Source: an uncultured Bacteroidales bacterium
GTDB taxonomy: Bacteria > Bacteroidota > Bacteroidia > Bacteroidales > Muribaculaceae
DNA: 64,000 nt
NCBI GenBank assembly: GCA_902776835.1
Contig: CACYRK010000002.1
Span: 62,001-126,000 of the forward strand
Direction of reading: 5' to 3'
A model generated the notes under the pieces. It was not told the origin of the DNA. It saw nothing but the letters and a program-made list of their open reading frames with translations, and did not search any database. Shown here one piece after another: positions 53,233-62,833 of this stretch (the stretch's first letter is position 1; every line of letters starts with the position of its first letter). Position numbers and translations under genes: made by a program.

Positions 53233-53272
53233 AAAAAAATCATATGATTCCTATAGGAACTGTATGATTTTT
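53233..53272 (-). terminator. Terminator after the lpx cluster
   Basis: AAAAATCATA pairs with TATGATTTTT, with an inner palindrome TTCCTATAGGAA. On the minus strand the stem is followed by a run of T, closing lpxA before the lipoprotein gene. Confidence 0.8.
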
Positions 53273-53296
53273 GTGAGTTAGTGATTGAGGTTGCAA

Positions 53297-54088
53297 TTAA
53301 TGCAAGTTCATGCGGATGACTCCTCGCTTGCTCGAGCGGATGAACGAGACGATTTCCTCGCGCACGTCGCTGGCGGGGAACTCGGCCTCGATTTTTGCAA
53401 CGGCATCGGTGATGTTGAGCCCCGAGAGATAGAGCGCGCGATAAATGGCCTGGATGCTGTTGATTTGCTCGTCGCTGAAGCCGCGGCGATGCAAGCCTAT
53501 CGAGTTCACGCCCTCGTAACTGATGGGGGTGCGGCCGGCCATGGCGTAGGGCGGGATGTCCTTAGTCACAAGCGACCCACCTTGTATCATGGCGTGCGCG
53601 CCAATCTTCGAGAATTGGTGTGCCAGTACACCGCCGCCAACCACCGCATAATCGCCCACCTCAACCTCGCCGGCGAGTTGCACGGTGTTCGACATGATGA
53701 TGTTGTTAGCCAGCACGCAGTCGTGTGCCACGTGGCAGTAGGCCATGATCAAGCAGTTGTTGCCAATGACGGTCTTGCCACGCGATGCAGTTCCGCGGTG
53801 AATGGTAACAAACTCGCGAATCGACGTGTTGTCACCGATGATGGTCACCGTTTCCTCGCCCTTGAACTTGAGATCCTGCGGGATATCGCTCACTACAGCA
53901 CCTGCGTGGATGTGACAGTTGCGTCCAATGCGCGCACCGGAGCGAATCACGGCGTTGCTGTCGATGATGCAGCCGTCGCCAATCACCACATTGTCGTCGA
54001 TAGTGACAAAGGGCCCGATTTTCACGTCGTTGCCAATCTGTGCTCCGGGGTGGATGCAAGCCAGCGGTTGAAGTTCTTGATAATTCAT
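53297..54088 (-). CDS. lpxA: Acyl-ACP--UDP-N-acetylglucosamine O-acyltransferase
   Basis: This 263-residue left-handed beta-helix enzyme adds the first 3-hydroxyacyl chain in lipid A synthesis. The hexapeptide repeat array (IGPFVTIDDNVVIGDGCIID) is followed by the catalytic His region (CLIMAYCHVAHDCVLANNI) and an alpha-helical C-terminus (EQINSIQAIYRALYLSGLN). It lies 16 bases after lpxC/fabZ in the operon. Inner-membrane associated, cytoplasmic. Confidence 0.95.
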   Translation of the reverse strand: MNYQELQPLACIHPGAQIGNDVKIGPFVTIDDNVVIGDGCIIDSNAVIRSGARIGRNCHIHAGAVVSDIPQDLKFKGEETVTIIGDNTSIREFVTIHRGTASRGKTVIGNNCLIMAYCHVAHDCVLANNIIMSNTVQLAGEVEVGDYAVVGGGVLAHQFSKIGAHAMIQGGSLVTKDIPPYAMAGRTPISYEGVNSIGLHRRGFSDEQINSIQAIYRALYLSGLNITDAVAKIEAEFPASDVREEIVSFIRSSKRGVIRMNLH

Positions 54089-54104
54089 ATTGTGTGATTA
54101 TGGA

Positions 54105-55496
54105 TTATTTGTTCTTAATGATTTGAGCCATAAACTCAGCCTCGGAGACGATTTTCTCGCCCACGAAGGCATAGCCCTTCATCACGGCACAGCCGCGGCG
54201 AATGGGCGACATGTAGGAGATGTGGAACACCAGCGTGTCGCCGGGCACCACTTTTTGGCGGAATTTCACGTTGTCGATCTTCATGAAATAGGTCGAGTAG
54301 CGCTCTGGTTCATCGACGGTGCTGAGCACGAGCAGTCCGCCCACCTGAGCCATTGCCTCGACTTGCAGCACGCCGGGCATGACGGGCTCCTCGGGGAAGT
54401 GGCCCTGGAAGAAGGGCTCGTTGCCGCTCACGTTCTTCACACCCACGATGTAGTCGGGGGTCATGTCGATGACCTTGTCGACGAGCAGCATGGGGTAGCG
54501 GTGGGGCAGTTTCTTGCGAATCTCGTTCACGTCGTAGATGGGGGCCACGTTGGGGTCGTAGATGGGCGCCTGAACATTCTGCTTGCGCAGTGCTTGGCGT
54601 ATTTTCTTCGAAAGTTGTGTGTTGAGCGTGTGGCCGGGGCGTGTGGCGATAATGCGTCCGCGCAGGGGGCGTCCGATGAGCGCCAGGTCGCCCAGCACGT
54701 CGAGCAGTTTGTGGCGTGCCGGCTCGTTGTTGTGAGCGAGTGGCTTGTTGTTGATATAACCCAACTCGCTGGCGTCTTTGTGCTGCACCTGCATCAGGTC
54801 GGCGAGTTTGTCGAGGTCGGCCTGCTCCATGGGCGTGTCGTAGATGACGATGGCGTTATCCAGGTCGCCGCCCTTGATAAGGTTGAGTTGCAGCAGTGGC
54901 ATCACCTCGCGCACAAACACGAAGGTGCGGGAAGCGGCAATCTCGTCCTTGAACTTGCTCAAGTTGTCGAGCGAGGCAAACTGGTTGGTGAGCACCGGTG
55001 AGTTAAACTCAATCATCACGTCGATTGAGAAGTCGTCGTCGGGAAGCACAATCAGGCTCGACCCGGTCTCGGGGTCGACCACCTTGATGCGCTGCTTTAC
55101 AACGTAGAACTCTTTGTCGGCCTCCTGCTCGACAAATCCCACTTCTTCGATTTTCTCAGCCCAAACGATTGCGCTGCCGTCGAGAATTGGCAGTTCGGGG
55201 GCATTGACCTCGATGAGGCAGTTGTCGATACCGGCGGCGTACAGTGCGGCCAGCGCGTGCTCGATGGTGCTCACGCGAATGTCTTTATTGGTGCGGCTGG
55301 CAATCACGGTGCCACGCTTGGTTTCAACTACGTTCTCGGCGATGGCCTCAATGATAGGCTCGCCTTCCAGGTCGATGCGCTTGAAGACGTAACCAGTGTT
55401 GACCTCGGCGGGCTTGAATGTAGCGTCGATATGAAGGCCGGTGTGCAGGCCCTTGCCCGATATTGAAAATTCCTTGGCTATTGTTCTTTGTTTCAT
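54105..55496 (-). CDS. lpxC/fabZ: Bifunctional LpxC deacetylase / FabZ dehydratase
   Basis: This 463-residue fusion is characteristic of Bacteroidetes. N-terminal LpxC (residues 1 to about 305): [20 protein letters not shown] with a zinc His, ELPILDGSA, and [20 protein letters not shown] with further zinc ligands (H, D). C-terminal FabZ (about 320-463): [34 protein letters not shown] with the catalytic His and Glu. LpxC performs the committed step of lipid A synthesis, and FabZ balances fatty acid supply, so the fusion ties both. It is followed by lpxA. Confidence 0.95.
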   Translation of the reverse strand: MKQRTIAKEFSISGKGLHTGLHIDATFKPAEVNTGYVFKRIDLEGEPIIEAIAENVVETKRGTVIASRTNKDIRVSTIEHALAALYAAGIDNCLIEVNAPELPILDGSAIVWAEKIEEVGFVEQEADKEFYVVKQRIKVVDPETGSSLIVLPDDDFSIDVMIEFNSPVLTNQFASLDNLSKFKDEIAASRTFVFVREVMPLLQLNLIKGGDLDNAIVIYDTPMEQADLDKLADLMQVQHKDASELGYINNKPLAHNNEPARHKLLDVLGDLALIGRPLRGRIIATRPGHTLNTQLSKKIRQALRKQNVQAPIYDPNVAPIYDVNEIRKKLPHRYPMLLVDKVIDMTPDYIVGVKNVSGNEPFFQGHFPEEPVMPGVLQVEAMAQVGGLLVLSTVDEPERYSTYFMKIDNVKFRQKVVPGDTLVFHISYMSPIRRGCAVMKGYAFVGEKIVSEAEFMAQIIKNK

Positions 55497-55535
55497 GATA
55501 ATGAAATTGCACGCAGAAAACTGTGCCGGTGCTTA

Positions 55536-56567
55536 TTATTGCTGTTTGTTGATTTCTTTTTTGATACTCTTAATGTCGTTGTACATATCTGGCAGACGCT
55601 TGAGCAGGCTAACCTGTCGCGCGAAGTCGAATGCGTTGATTGCCGGAGAGCCCAGCACGCGCTTGTTGTCGTCGATGTCCGATGGCACGCCCGACTGCGC
55701 TCCGAAGCCACAGTTGTCGCCCACAGTGATGTGGCCAGCGAAGCCCACTTGGCCGCCAACCATGTTGTGCTTGCCAATCTTGGTCGAGCCGGCAATGCCC
55801 ACTTGTGCTGCCATGACGGTGTTATCGCCAATCTCCACGTTGTGTGCCACCTGAATGAGGTTGTCGAGTTTCACGCCGCGGTGAATCACCGTAGCGCCCA
55901 TCGTGGCGCGGTCGATGGTGGTGTTGGCGCCAATCTCCACATCATCCTCAAGGATGACGATGCCCATTTGGGCAATCTTCTCGTAGGTGCCGTCGGCCTT
56001 CGGTGCAAAGCCGAAGCCGTCGCTGCCAATCACTGTGCCGGCATGAACAGTGCAGCGGTTGCCAATCTTGCAGCCGTGATATATCTTAACGCCGGGATAC
56101 AGAATCACATCATCGCCGATCACGACATTGTCGCCGATGTAGACCTGCGGATATATCTTCACGTTCTTGCCCAATTTTACACCCTGTGCCACGTAAGCCA
56201 TGGCGCCGATGTAAGCATCGTCGGGCACCTCGACTCCCTGTGCTATAAAGCAGGGCTGCTCGATGCCGCGACGCACCACCGCGGTTTGACTTGCGGCAAT
56301 GTTGAGCAGGTCGGCCAGCGTCTTATATGGGTCGTCGACACGGATAAGCGTAGCACTCACGGGATGCTCGGGCACAAAGTCCTTGCTCACGAGCACTGCC
56401 GTGGCCTTAGTGTCGTAGATGAAATGTGTGTATTTCGGATTTGCAAGGAAGGTGAGGCAACCTGGGCCGGCCTCTTCGATTTTGCCGTAGTTGTTGATTA
56501 CCACCGATGCGTCGCCCTCTACGGTGCCATGTACCATAGTGGCAAGTTGTTGAGCGGTTATTTCCAT
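55536..56567 (-). CDS. lpxD: UDP-3-O-acylglucosamine N-acyltransferase
   Basis: This 343-residue enzyme adds the second acyl chain in lipid A synthesis. An N-terminal uridine-binding domain ([20 protein letters not shown]) is followed by hexapeptide repeats, [13 protein letters not shown] and the catalytic His in [16 protein letters not shown]. The C-terminal helix ([20 protein letters not shown]) is typical. The open frame continues 75 codons upstream of ATG 56567, but the family length supports this start. First gene of the operon lpxD-lpxC/fabZ-lpxA. Confidence 0.94.
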   Translation of the reverse strand: MEITAQQLATMVHGTVEGDASVVINNYGKIEEAGPGCLTFLANPKYTHFIYDTKATAVLVSKDFVPEHPVSATLIRVDDPYKTLADLLNIAASQTAVVRRGIEQPCFIAQGVEVPDDAYIGAMAYVAQGVKLGKNVKIYPQVYIGDNVVIGDDVILYPGVKIYHGCKIGNRCTVHAGTVIGSDGFGFAPKADGTYEKIAQMGIVILEDDVEIGANTTIDRATMGATVIHRGVKLDNLIQVAHNVEIGDNTVMAAQVGIAGSTKIGKHNMVGGQVGFAGHITVGDNCGFGAQSGVPSDIDDNKRVLGSPAINAFDFARQVSLLKRLPDMYNDIKSIKKEINKQQ

Positions 56568-56807
56568 TGTCTGATTTTCAATTTTTAAATTCTTTGCAAA
56601 TTTCGTAATTTTCATCGAGTTGACCAACACAATAATGCTAAAAATACAAAAGATGGACATTATTGAGGATAAAAAGGCCATTAGAAACGCCGTGCCTAAA
56701 ACCCGAAACGCTGCAATAGGCGATAGGTTCTCGCTTTTTATGGCAGTTCTCATAATGCTATTTTGGAAAATTGTAGTAATTTTGCACTTCAAAATTTGCA
56801 GTTACAC

Positions 56808-58790
56808 ATGGACGAAATAAGAAATATATTTAAGCGCATAAAGCAGCAACCAGGATTTGTCATGGTTGTCAACTTCTTGATAATGATGGCCATCTACATG
56901 CTTTGCCGATGGTTCTTCTATTACGTCAACCGCAGTTCTTTTCAGGATGTGACATTCGGCGAACTGATGACCATGTCGCTCGGTGGCTTGCGCTTCGACC
57001 TGAGTGCGCTGTGCTACCTGAATGCGCTGTGCGCGCTATTGCAGTTTTTACCCATCAAGGCACGCCACACGGTAAAATACCAACGTGTGGTGAAAATTTT
57101 GTTCCTCGTAATCAACGCAATAGGCATCGCGGTGAATGTTGCCGATGTGGTCTATTACGAATTTGGCGGCCGACGCACCACGTTCACCATCTTCTCAGAG
57201 TTTGGCGGCGAAGGCAACCTGGGCAAGGTGTTCCTCGACAGCATGACTGGCCACTGGATGGCGTGGCTATTTGGCGTGTTGATGATTGCCGCTGCGATCT
57301 TCCTTTATTACAACCCCATAAAGAAAGACCGTGCTGCCGACGATTTCCCGCCAAGCAAGAAGTATTACATGTGGCACGGAATTGCATTTTTGGTGGCTGC
57401 AATATTGACACTTGGAGGACTGCGTGGCGGACTGACGTGGAAGATGCATCCGCTGCGTCAGGACTCGGCCGAACTTTACTGCCAAAAGCCCAACCAGACG
57501 GCTATCGTGCTCAACACGCCGTTCACACTGCTCACCACCATGCACAAGGGCAGTTACAAGAACCCGCATTTCTTCGACGACAATCAACTTGACGCAATAT
57601 TCAACCCCATTCGCAACACTCAGGTTGATGGCGGTGAGATGAAGAAATACAATGTGGTGGTGTTTCTCCTCGAGAGTTTCTCGATGGAGTATACCGGTTT
57701 TTACAATCGTGACCGCGATGGTGGCAAATACCAGGGTTACACTCCATTTCTCGATTCGCTGCTGAGTCAAAGTTACAGTTTCCGTTACAGTTTTGCCAAC
57801 GGTACGCGGTCGGTCGACTGCATGCCGGCATCGTTTGCTGGAATTCCGCGATACATCGATCCATACTGTTACTACGCTTACTCCAACAACACACTGCAGG
57901 GCTTGCCGCAGATGTTGCGCGATGAGGGTTACACCACAGCGTTTTTCCATGGTGCGCCTAATACCACGCTTGGTTTCCAAAGTTTTACCAACGTCATCGG
58001 CTTTGAGCACTACTATGGCATGGACGAGTATCCTCGCAAGGAAGATTTCGACGGCACTTGGGCGATCTATGACGAGCCTTACCTGAAGTATTTTGCCGAC
58101 AAGAGTTGCGAAATTGCCAAGCAGGGTAAGCCGTTCTTCCTCACCGTGTTCACCGCGTCGAGCCACGAGCCGTTCCCCATCCCCGACGAGCATAAGAATC
58201 ACTTCACACGCGGCGACATACCGATGCATCGCTCAATCAGTTACTCCGACTACTCGATTAAGCAGTATTTCGATAAGATTAAGGACGAGCCGTGGGTGAA
58301 AAACACCATTTTCGTTTTCACCGCCGACCATTGCGGCGTGGTCCATCGCGACGATTATAACAATGAGATGGGCCGCTTCCTGATACCGATTTTCTTCTAC
58401 ACTCCTGGCGGCCAGTTGCCCGCAAAGTGCGACTCCACGCGATTGATGCAGCAAATCGATATCACTCCCTCACTGATGGCGTTGCTCAATTATCAGAAAC
58501 CAATCTTCTCGTTTGGAAAAAACATCTTCGACGAGAGCCCGTCGTATGTCAACTATGTGTTCAACGACCGCAATGCCACCACGATGTATTATCTTGACGA
58601 CCTGATGATTGAGTATCACGGCTACAAACTTTACGGCATCTTTGACTATAAGAACGATTTCTCGCTGAAAAACAACCTCGTCGGCCAAAAGTCGCGTTAC
58701 CCGCAAGTGCCATTTATGGAGCGGCAGATGCAAGCCATCCTACAGCAATACATCACGCGCATGGCGCGGAACGACCTCACGGCTCACTGA
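56808..58790 (+). CDS. LTA-synthase-type membrane sulfatase-fold enzyme
   Basis: This is a 660-residue protein. Five membrane helices occupy the N-terminal third (e.g. FVMVVNFLIMMAIYMLCRWF, GIAFLVAAILTLGGL). An extracytoplasmic alkaline-phosphatase-fold domain follows: VVVFLLESFSMEYTG (metal Glu), NGTRSVDCMPASFAGIP (Thr nucleophile), FFHGAPNTT and VFTADHCGVVHRDD (metal Asp-His). Such enzymes move phosphoglycerol or phosphoethanolamine groups. In a Gram-negative cell the acceptor could be a glycan, lipid A or a phospholipid; not decidable from sequence. It is divergently arranged to lpxD. I chose ATG 56808 over an upstream TTG. Confidence 0.88.
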   Translation: MDEIRNIFKRIKQQPGFVMVVNFLIMMAIYMLCRWFFYYVNRSSFQDVTFGELMTMSLGGLRFDLSALCYLNALCALLQFLPIKARHTVKYQRVVKILFLVINAIGIAVNVADVVYYEFGGRRTTFTIFSEFGGEGNLGKVFLDSMTGHWMAWLFGVLMIAAAIFLYYNPIKKDRAADDFPPSKKYYMWHGIAFLVAAILTLGGLRGGLTWKMHPLRQDSAELYCQKPNQTAIVLNTPFTLLTTMHKGSYKNPHFFDDNQLDAIFNPIRNTQVDGGEMKKYNVVVFLLESFSMEYTGFYNRDRDGGKYQGYTPFLDSLLSQSYSFRYSFANGTRSVDCMPASFAGIPRYIDPYCYYAYSNNTLQGLPQMLRDEGYTTAFFHGAPNTTLGFQSFTNVIGFEHYYGMDEYPRKEDFDGTWAIYDEPYLKYFADKSCEIAKQGKPFFLTVFTASSHEPFPIPDEHKNHFTRGDIPMHRSISYSDYSIKQYFDKIKDEPWVKNTIFVFTADHCGVVHRDDYNNEMGRFLIPIFFYTPGGQLPAKCDSTRLMQQIDITPSLMALLNYQKPIFSFGKNIFDESPSYVNYVFNDRNATTMYYLDDLMIEYHGYKLYGIFDYKNDFSLKNNLVGQKSRYPQVPFMERQMQAILQQYITRMARNDLTAH

Positions 58791-58814
58791 AAGTGATAGG
58801 TTTAAGGGCTATTT

Positions 58815-58845
58815 TTTGCCAACAGAGAATTATTTTGTAATTTTG
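58815..58845 (+). promoter_or_regulatory. Perfect Bacteroidetes promoter for the OmpA-family gene
   Basis: TTTG at 58815-58818, 19-base spacer, TAATTTTG at 58838-58845; 40 bases before the start. Confidence 0.85.
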
Positions 58846-58885
58846 CAATAGTTTTTGGATTAAATAATGTTTTAATTATCAAACA

Positions 58886-60052
58886 ATGAAGAAGATTATC
58901 TTTACATTAGTTATGTTGCTGAGCGTTGCTGCTGTTAACGCTCAAGTGACGTTGACCGGTAGCAAGACTACCGACAACTGGTCGATTACTCTCAAGGGCG
59001 GTGCTGTGTCACCCTTCCAGCATTATGCATTCTGGCCCAGTTCGCGTGGCATTTTCGGCGCTGAACTGCGCAAGCAAGTGACTCCCGTTCTGGGACTGGG
59101 AGTGGAAGGTGAGTGGACCATCAACACCTCGAGTTGGGACAAGCAAGTTCCCACCTGGGGCATGCACAGCGCCACAATGATCGACCACCAACTGGTGGGT
59201 GGATTCGCCACTATTAATTTTGCAAACATGCTCTTCGGCTACAAGGGCTATCCCCGCACACTCGATGTGGACGGTGTTATCGGCTCGGGCTGGTGGCATG
59301 CTTACAAGACTGGCGAAATCGAGGGTCACAAACTCGCCGATCAAAACTCGTGGTACACCAAGGCTGGTGTGAACGTTAACCTGAACCTGGGTCAGAGCAA
59401 GGCTTGGACTGTATCGCTGAAGCCCGCCGTGGTTTGGTACATGGGCAAGGGCGCCACTCAGGCTACCTCGTCGTTCAACGCCAACAATGCTTGGGTCGAG
59501 ATGGAGGCCGGTTTGACCTACCACTTTGGCAACAGCAATGGTGAGCACTACATGACCCTGTGCGACAAGCGTTACACTCAGGACGATATCGACGCTCTGA
59601 ACGATGAGATCAACAGACTGCGTTCTCGTGAACCCGAGACTCGCATTGTTGAGAAGGTCGTCGAGAAGGTTGTTGAGAAGCCTGTCGAGGTTGAGAAGGT
59701 TAAGGAGATTGCCGGCATCAACACCGAGTCGCTCATCATCAACGTTTACTACACCGTTGGTAAGAGCAACGTTGCTGCCGACCAACTGCCTAACGTTGAG
59801 CGCGTGGCTTCGTTCTTGAAGAGCCACAGCGATGCTACTGTGACCGTGCGTGGTTATGCTTCGCCCGAGGGCAGCAAGGAACTCAATGAGCGCCTGGCCA
59901 ACGAGCGTGCCGCTTCGGTTAAGAATCTGCTTGTCAACAAGTATGGCATCAAGGCCAGCCGCATCGACGCCAAGGGTATGGGTGTTGGCGACTTCTTCAG
60001 CGAGCCCAGTTGGAACCGCGTGAGCGTGTGCCGCATCATCGTGAGCGACTAA
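58886..60052 (+). CDS. OmpA-family outer membrane protein
   Basis: This 388-residue protein has a signal peptide (MKKIIFTLVMLLSVAAVNAQ), then a predicted eight-strand-like barrel (alternating aromatic strands, to about residue 220). A Glu/Val/Lys linker (VVEKVVEKPVEVEKV) follows. The C-terminal OmpA domain binds peptidoglycan: VYYTVGKSNVAADQLPNVER, VTVRGYASPEGSKELNERLA, RIDAKGMGVGD. A strong promoter and a favourable A-rich upstream suggest high expression. Structural outer membrane protein. Confidence 0.93.
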   Translation: MKKIIFTLVMLLSVAAVNAQVTLTGSKTTDNWSITLKGGAVSPFQHYAFWPSSRGIFGAELRKQVTPVLGLGVEGEWTINTSSWDKQVPTWGMHSATMIDHQLVGGFATINFANMLFGYKGYPRTLDVDGVIGSGWWHAYKTGEIEGHKLADQNSWYTKAGVNVNLNLGQSKAWTVSLKPAVVWYMGKGATQATSSFNANNAWVEMEAGLTYHFGNSNGEHYMTLCDKRYTQDDIDALNDEINRLRSREPETRIVEKVVEKVVEKPVEVEKVKEIAGINTESLIINVYYTVGKSNVAADQLPNVERVASFLKSHSDATVTVRGYASPEGSKELNERLANERAASVKNLLVNKYGIKASRIDAKGMGVGDFFSEPSWNRVSVCRIIVSD

Positions 60053-60099
60053 TTCGCTACACTTAAAACCTGAGTCCGGGATTAGTCTGATTTGGGTTT

Positions 60100-60259
60100 T
60101 AACCCAAATCGGTCATTAGAAATTATGTCAGAACAGAATTTGTTTTGAGAGTATTGCTGTTAGTGAAATCGAAGGCATAGCGGGCTATGGCGAGATTTCA
60201 GTGGCTATAATTAGGGAAAAAAATAACATAACTCCGTTCTAATGACCGATTCGGGTTTT
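60100..60259. mobile_element. MITE-like element with about 22-bp terminal inverted repeats
   Basis: AACCCAAATCGGTCATTAGA at the left (60100-60122) pairs with TTCTAATGACCGATTCGGGTTT at the right (60237-60259), two mismatches. TTATGT and ACATAA just inside extend the pairing. Internally GAAATCG ... CGAGATTTC, with GCATAGC/GGCTATG in its loop, form a second hairpin. There is no coding capacity. A second palindrome GATTTGGGTT/AACCCAAATC abuts the left end. Size, structure and intergenic place fit a miniature inverted-repeat element; copies elsewhere cannot be checked. Confidence 0.55.
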
Positions 60260-60267
60260 AATCACCA

Positions 60268-60303
60268 CAAAAATGGAGGCCTCCAATTTCGGGGGCCTCC
60301 ATT
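60268..60303 (-). terminator. Terminator after pepD
   Basis: AATGGAGGCC (60272-60281) pairs with GGCCTCCATT (60294-60303). Read on the minus strand it is followed by five T (the A-run at 60269-60273), 30 bases after the pepD stop. Confidence 0.75.
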
Positions 60304-60331
60304 ATATTAATAAGGAGTAGGGTGGAACTGA

Positions 60332-61795
60332 TTACATTGCTGCAATCTCCTTGAGCAGTTCCACGGTGAAGTCCCAACCCTTCTGCACTGCGGGGATGTG
60401 GCAGCGCTCTTGCGGCGAGTGCACATCTTGCAGAGTGGGTCCGTAGGAAATCATCTCCATGTGCGGAGCGGCTTTCAGGAATAAGCCACACTCCAGACCG
60501 GCGTGGATGGCCTCGACAACAGGCTTGACGCCATAAAGTTTCTCCCAACTTTCAACAGCCAGGGCAAGCAACTTGCTGTCCATGCGGGGCTCCCAGCCTT
60601 CGTAAGCACCCTCGTTGAGAATCTCGTCGGCTCCGGCGAGTTCAAAGACGGTCTCGATTTGCTTCACCAGTTCTTCCTTGCGGCTTTCCACAGCCGAACG
60701 CGAGAAGGCCTCAACCACAATCTGGTTGCCCTCGCGCATCTTGATGCTGGCAAGGTTGGTCGAAGTCTCAACCAGGCCCTTAATCTCCATGCTCATCGAC
60801 GACACACCATGAGGTGCGGCAAACACGGCGTAAATCACGCGGCGTGCGGTGTCGCTGTCGATGATGGTCTCAGGAGCGTCGACGCTCTCGATTACCAACT
60901 CCTCGTTCTTCTCGGTGTTGCGATACTCGTTCTTCACGTCGGCAACAAACTGGTTGAACTCAACAGCGAGTTTCTCCTTGTCGGCAGGGTTGATACCGAT
61001 AACAGCCACAGCGTTGAATGCTAATGCGTTGTGCAGGTTACCCGAGTCGATGCAAGCGAGTTCGCAGCGGTCGAGTTTCTTGCTCAGGGTCACCAGCAGG
61101 CGCGACATCAGTTTGGTAGCGCTTGCGAAGCCCTTGTCGATGTCGGTGCCCGAGTGGCCGCCGTGGAACTTCGAGAAACTAATCTTGAAGTACTGCAGAT
61201 CCTTCGGAGCCTCAACAGGCTTGTAGTTAAACTTGAAGATTGACACCAGACCACCAGCGCAGCCCACGGTAATCACACCGTCGTCCTCGCTGTCGAGGTT
61301 CAACAGATAGTCGCCGCGAAGCATGTCGGCCTTGATGTTCGAAGCACCGGTGAGTCCAGTCTCCTCGTCGACAGTAGCGAGGGCCTCCATGGCTCCGCAC
61401 TTGATGTCGGGGTCGGTGATTGCAGCCAGGGCAATAGCCAGGCCCATACCGTCGTCGGCACCCAGGGTGGTGTTGTTAGCGCGTACCCACTCACCATCCA
61501 CGATGGTCTCGATGGGGTCGGTGTCGAAGTTGTGGTTCGACGTAGCGCTCTTCTCAGCCACCATGTCCATGTGTCCTTGCAGCACAACAGCCTTAGCCTT
61601 CTCGTAGCCAGGGCTGGCGGGGCGGAACATAGCCACGTTGCCAACTTCATCAACCTTGTACTCAAGCTGGTGAGCCTTTGCAAAGTTCACAAGCCATTCA
61701 CGAATTTTGTCTAACTTGCCAGAGGGGCGGGGCACCTTGGTAATCTCGTCGAAGATTTGCCAAACGCATGCCGGTTTTAAATCTCTTACGGTCAT
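60332..61795 (-). CDS. pepD: Aminoacyl-histidine dipeptidase (M20 family)
   Basis: This 487-residue dinuclear zinc peptidase has VVLQGHMDMVAEK (metal His/Asp), TTLGADDGMGLAIALAAI (bridging Asp), TVDEETGLTGASNI (catalytic Glu and metal Glu) and HGGHSGTDIDKG (dimerisation/His loop). There is no signal peptide, so it is cytosolic. It cleaves dipeptides such as Xaa-His. It is a single-gene unit on the minus strand. Confidence 0.94.
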   Translation of the reverse strand: MTVRDLKPACVWQIFDEITKVPRPSGKLDKIREWLVNFAKAHQLEYKVDEVGNVAMFRPASPGYEKAKAVVLQGHMDMVAEKSATSNHNFDTDPIETIVDGEWVRANNTTLGADDGMGLAIALAAITDPDIKCGAMEALATVDEETGLTGASNIKADMLRGDYLLNLDSEDDGVITVGCAGGLVSIFKFNYKPVEAPKDLQYFKISFSKFHGGHSGTDIDKGFASATKLMSRLLVTLSKKLDRCELACIDSGNLHNALAFNAVAVIGINPADKEKLAVEFNQFVADVKNEYRNTEKNEELVIESVDAPETIIDSDTARRVIYAVFAAPHGVSSMSMEIKGLVETSTNLASIKMREGNQIVVEAFSRSAVESRKEELVKQIETVFELAGADEILNEGAYEGWEPRMDSKLLALAVESWEKLYGVKPVVEAIHAGLECGLFLKAAPHMEMISYGPTLQDVHSPQERCHIPAVQKGWDFTVELLKEIAAM

Positions 61796-61982
61796 AGTTT
61801 TTTAATTAATAATATTGAGGTTAAATTGTAATTAATCTTTCGGTGAACGAAATTTTGTTAAATCATCGTCTTTCCAGTCGCTAAGTTACAAAAAAGTTTT
61901 GAATTGAGCGACAAAATTCCGCAAAAGTGCTGTATATTTGCACAAGTTTTGCAAAAACAAAGATTAAATGCAAGGCGAAACT

Positions 61983-62153
61983 ATGGCAACATTGGTAATT
62001 GTTATCGTTCTTATTGCTCTGGCAGTGATGCTGTTAGGGGTAAAAATATTTTTCGTTAAGGGTGGTCGTTTCCCCAATACTCACATCCACGACAATGCCG
62101 AGATGAAAAAGCGAGGAATTACCTGTGCACGTGATAGCGAATTTTATAAATAA
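61983..62153 (+). CDS. Small membrane protein, conserved type
   Basis: This protein has about 56 residues (ATG 61983; an earlier ATG at 61968 adds five). One membrane helix (LVIVIVLIALAVMLLGVKIF) is followed by a short tail with GGRFPNTHIHDNAEMKKRGI and one Cys (TCARD). A -7-like TATATTTG at 61933-61940 lies upstream without a good -33 partner. Function unknown. It is close to the OmpH-like gene (27-base gap), so both may be co-transcribed. Confidence 0.75.
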   Translation: MATLVIVIVLIALAVMLLGVKIFFVKGGRFPNTHIHDNAEMKKRGITCARDSEFYK

Positions 62154-62180
62154 TTTAACATTATACACATCATCTACGCA

Positions 62181-62768
62181 ATGAATCTGATTACGATTTC
62201 AAAGTATGCTCTTGTTGCAGCAGTAATTGTTGCAGCAGTTTCGTGCAACAACACTCCACAAAAACCGGCTAACGACGCCTCGAAACCCGCAGCAGCCATC
62301 GAAAAGATGACAATCCGCTACATCGACGAGGACTCGATTATGAACAACTACAACTTTGCCAAGGAACTCAGCGAGGCCATGCTGAGAAAGCAAAACCAAT
62401 TTGACGCCGCACAGCAGCAACGAGGCAGCGAAATCAATAAGTTTGGCAATGCCATGCAGCAAAAGATGCAAAACAACCAGTATCTTAGCGAAGACAGTTA
62501 CAAGGCCGACCAGCAGAAACTCATCAAGATGCAGAGCGAAGCCGAGAACTATCTTTCAGGCCTGCAGCAGAACATCCAGAACGAACTTAACCAAAGCAAT
62601 ATGCAACTCATGGACTCAATCAACAACTTCATGAAGGATTATGCCAAGGCTAAGGGCTTCGACATGGTGCTGCGCAAATCGGCAGCCCTGTATATCGACC
62701 CCAAGTATGACATTACCGACGAGGTGATTGAGGGCCTGAACAAGCGCTACGTAAAAGTTAAGAAATAA
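62181..62768 (+). CDS. OmpH/Skp-like periplasmic lipoprotein
   Basis: This 195-residue protein has a lipobox signal (VIVAAVSC-NNTP). The mature part is a long Gln-rich coiled coil (RKQNQFDAAQQQRGSEINKF, SEAENYLSGLQQNIQNELNQ) between beta segments, the shape of OmpH/Skp chaperones, with YVKVKK at the end. Skp holds unfolded outer membrane proteins in the periplasm. The lipid anchor is not typical of E. coli Skp but is common in Bacteroidetes OmpH proteins. Confidence 0.85.
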   Translation: MNLITISKYALVAAVIVAAVSCNNTPQKPANDASKPAAAIEKMTIRYIDEDSIMNNYNFAKELSEAMLRKQNQFDAAQQQRGSEINKFGNAMQQKMQNNQYLSEDSYKADQQKLIKMQSEAENYLSGLQQNIQNELNQSNMQLMDSINNFMKDYAKAKGFDMVLRKSAALYIDPKYDITDEVIEGLNKRYVKVKK

Positions 62769-62793
62769 CACCCGGCCACGTGTTGGGAACATA

Positions 62794-62825
62794 GTCGCCG
62801 CGCCCTGTGGTACGGCGGCTTTTTA
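62794..62825 (+). terminator. Rho-independent terminator before hflX
   Basis: GTCGCCG pairs with CGGCGGC (one wobble) over a 12-base loop, followed by TTTTT. It leaves 9 bases to the hflX ATG, so hflX is either read through or has a promoter further up. Confidence 0.75.
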
Positions 62826-62833
62826 TTGAAGAT

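Noticed and set aside
53285..54097. Plus-strand open frame opposite lpxA
   Set aside because: It mirrors lpxA codons, has His/Val/Asp-biased composition, and lpxA is unambiguous. The same holds for 54090-55001 and 55488-56588 opposite lpxC and lpxD.
56568..56792. 75-codon in-frame extension upstream of lpxD with a hydrophobic stretch
   Set aside because: LpxD is about 340 residues from ATG 56567, and the extension overlaps the divergent gene's leader. No promoter support for the longer form was found.
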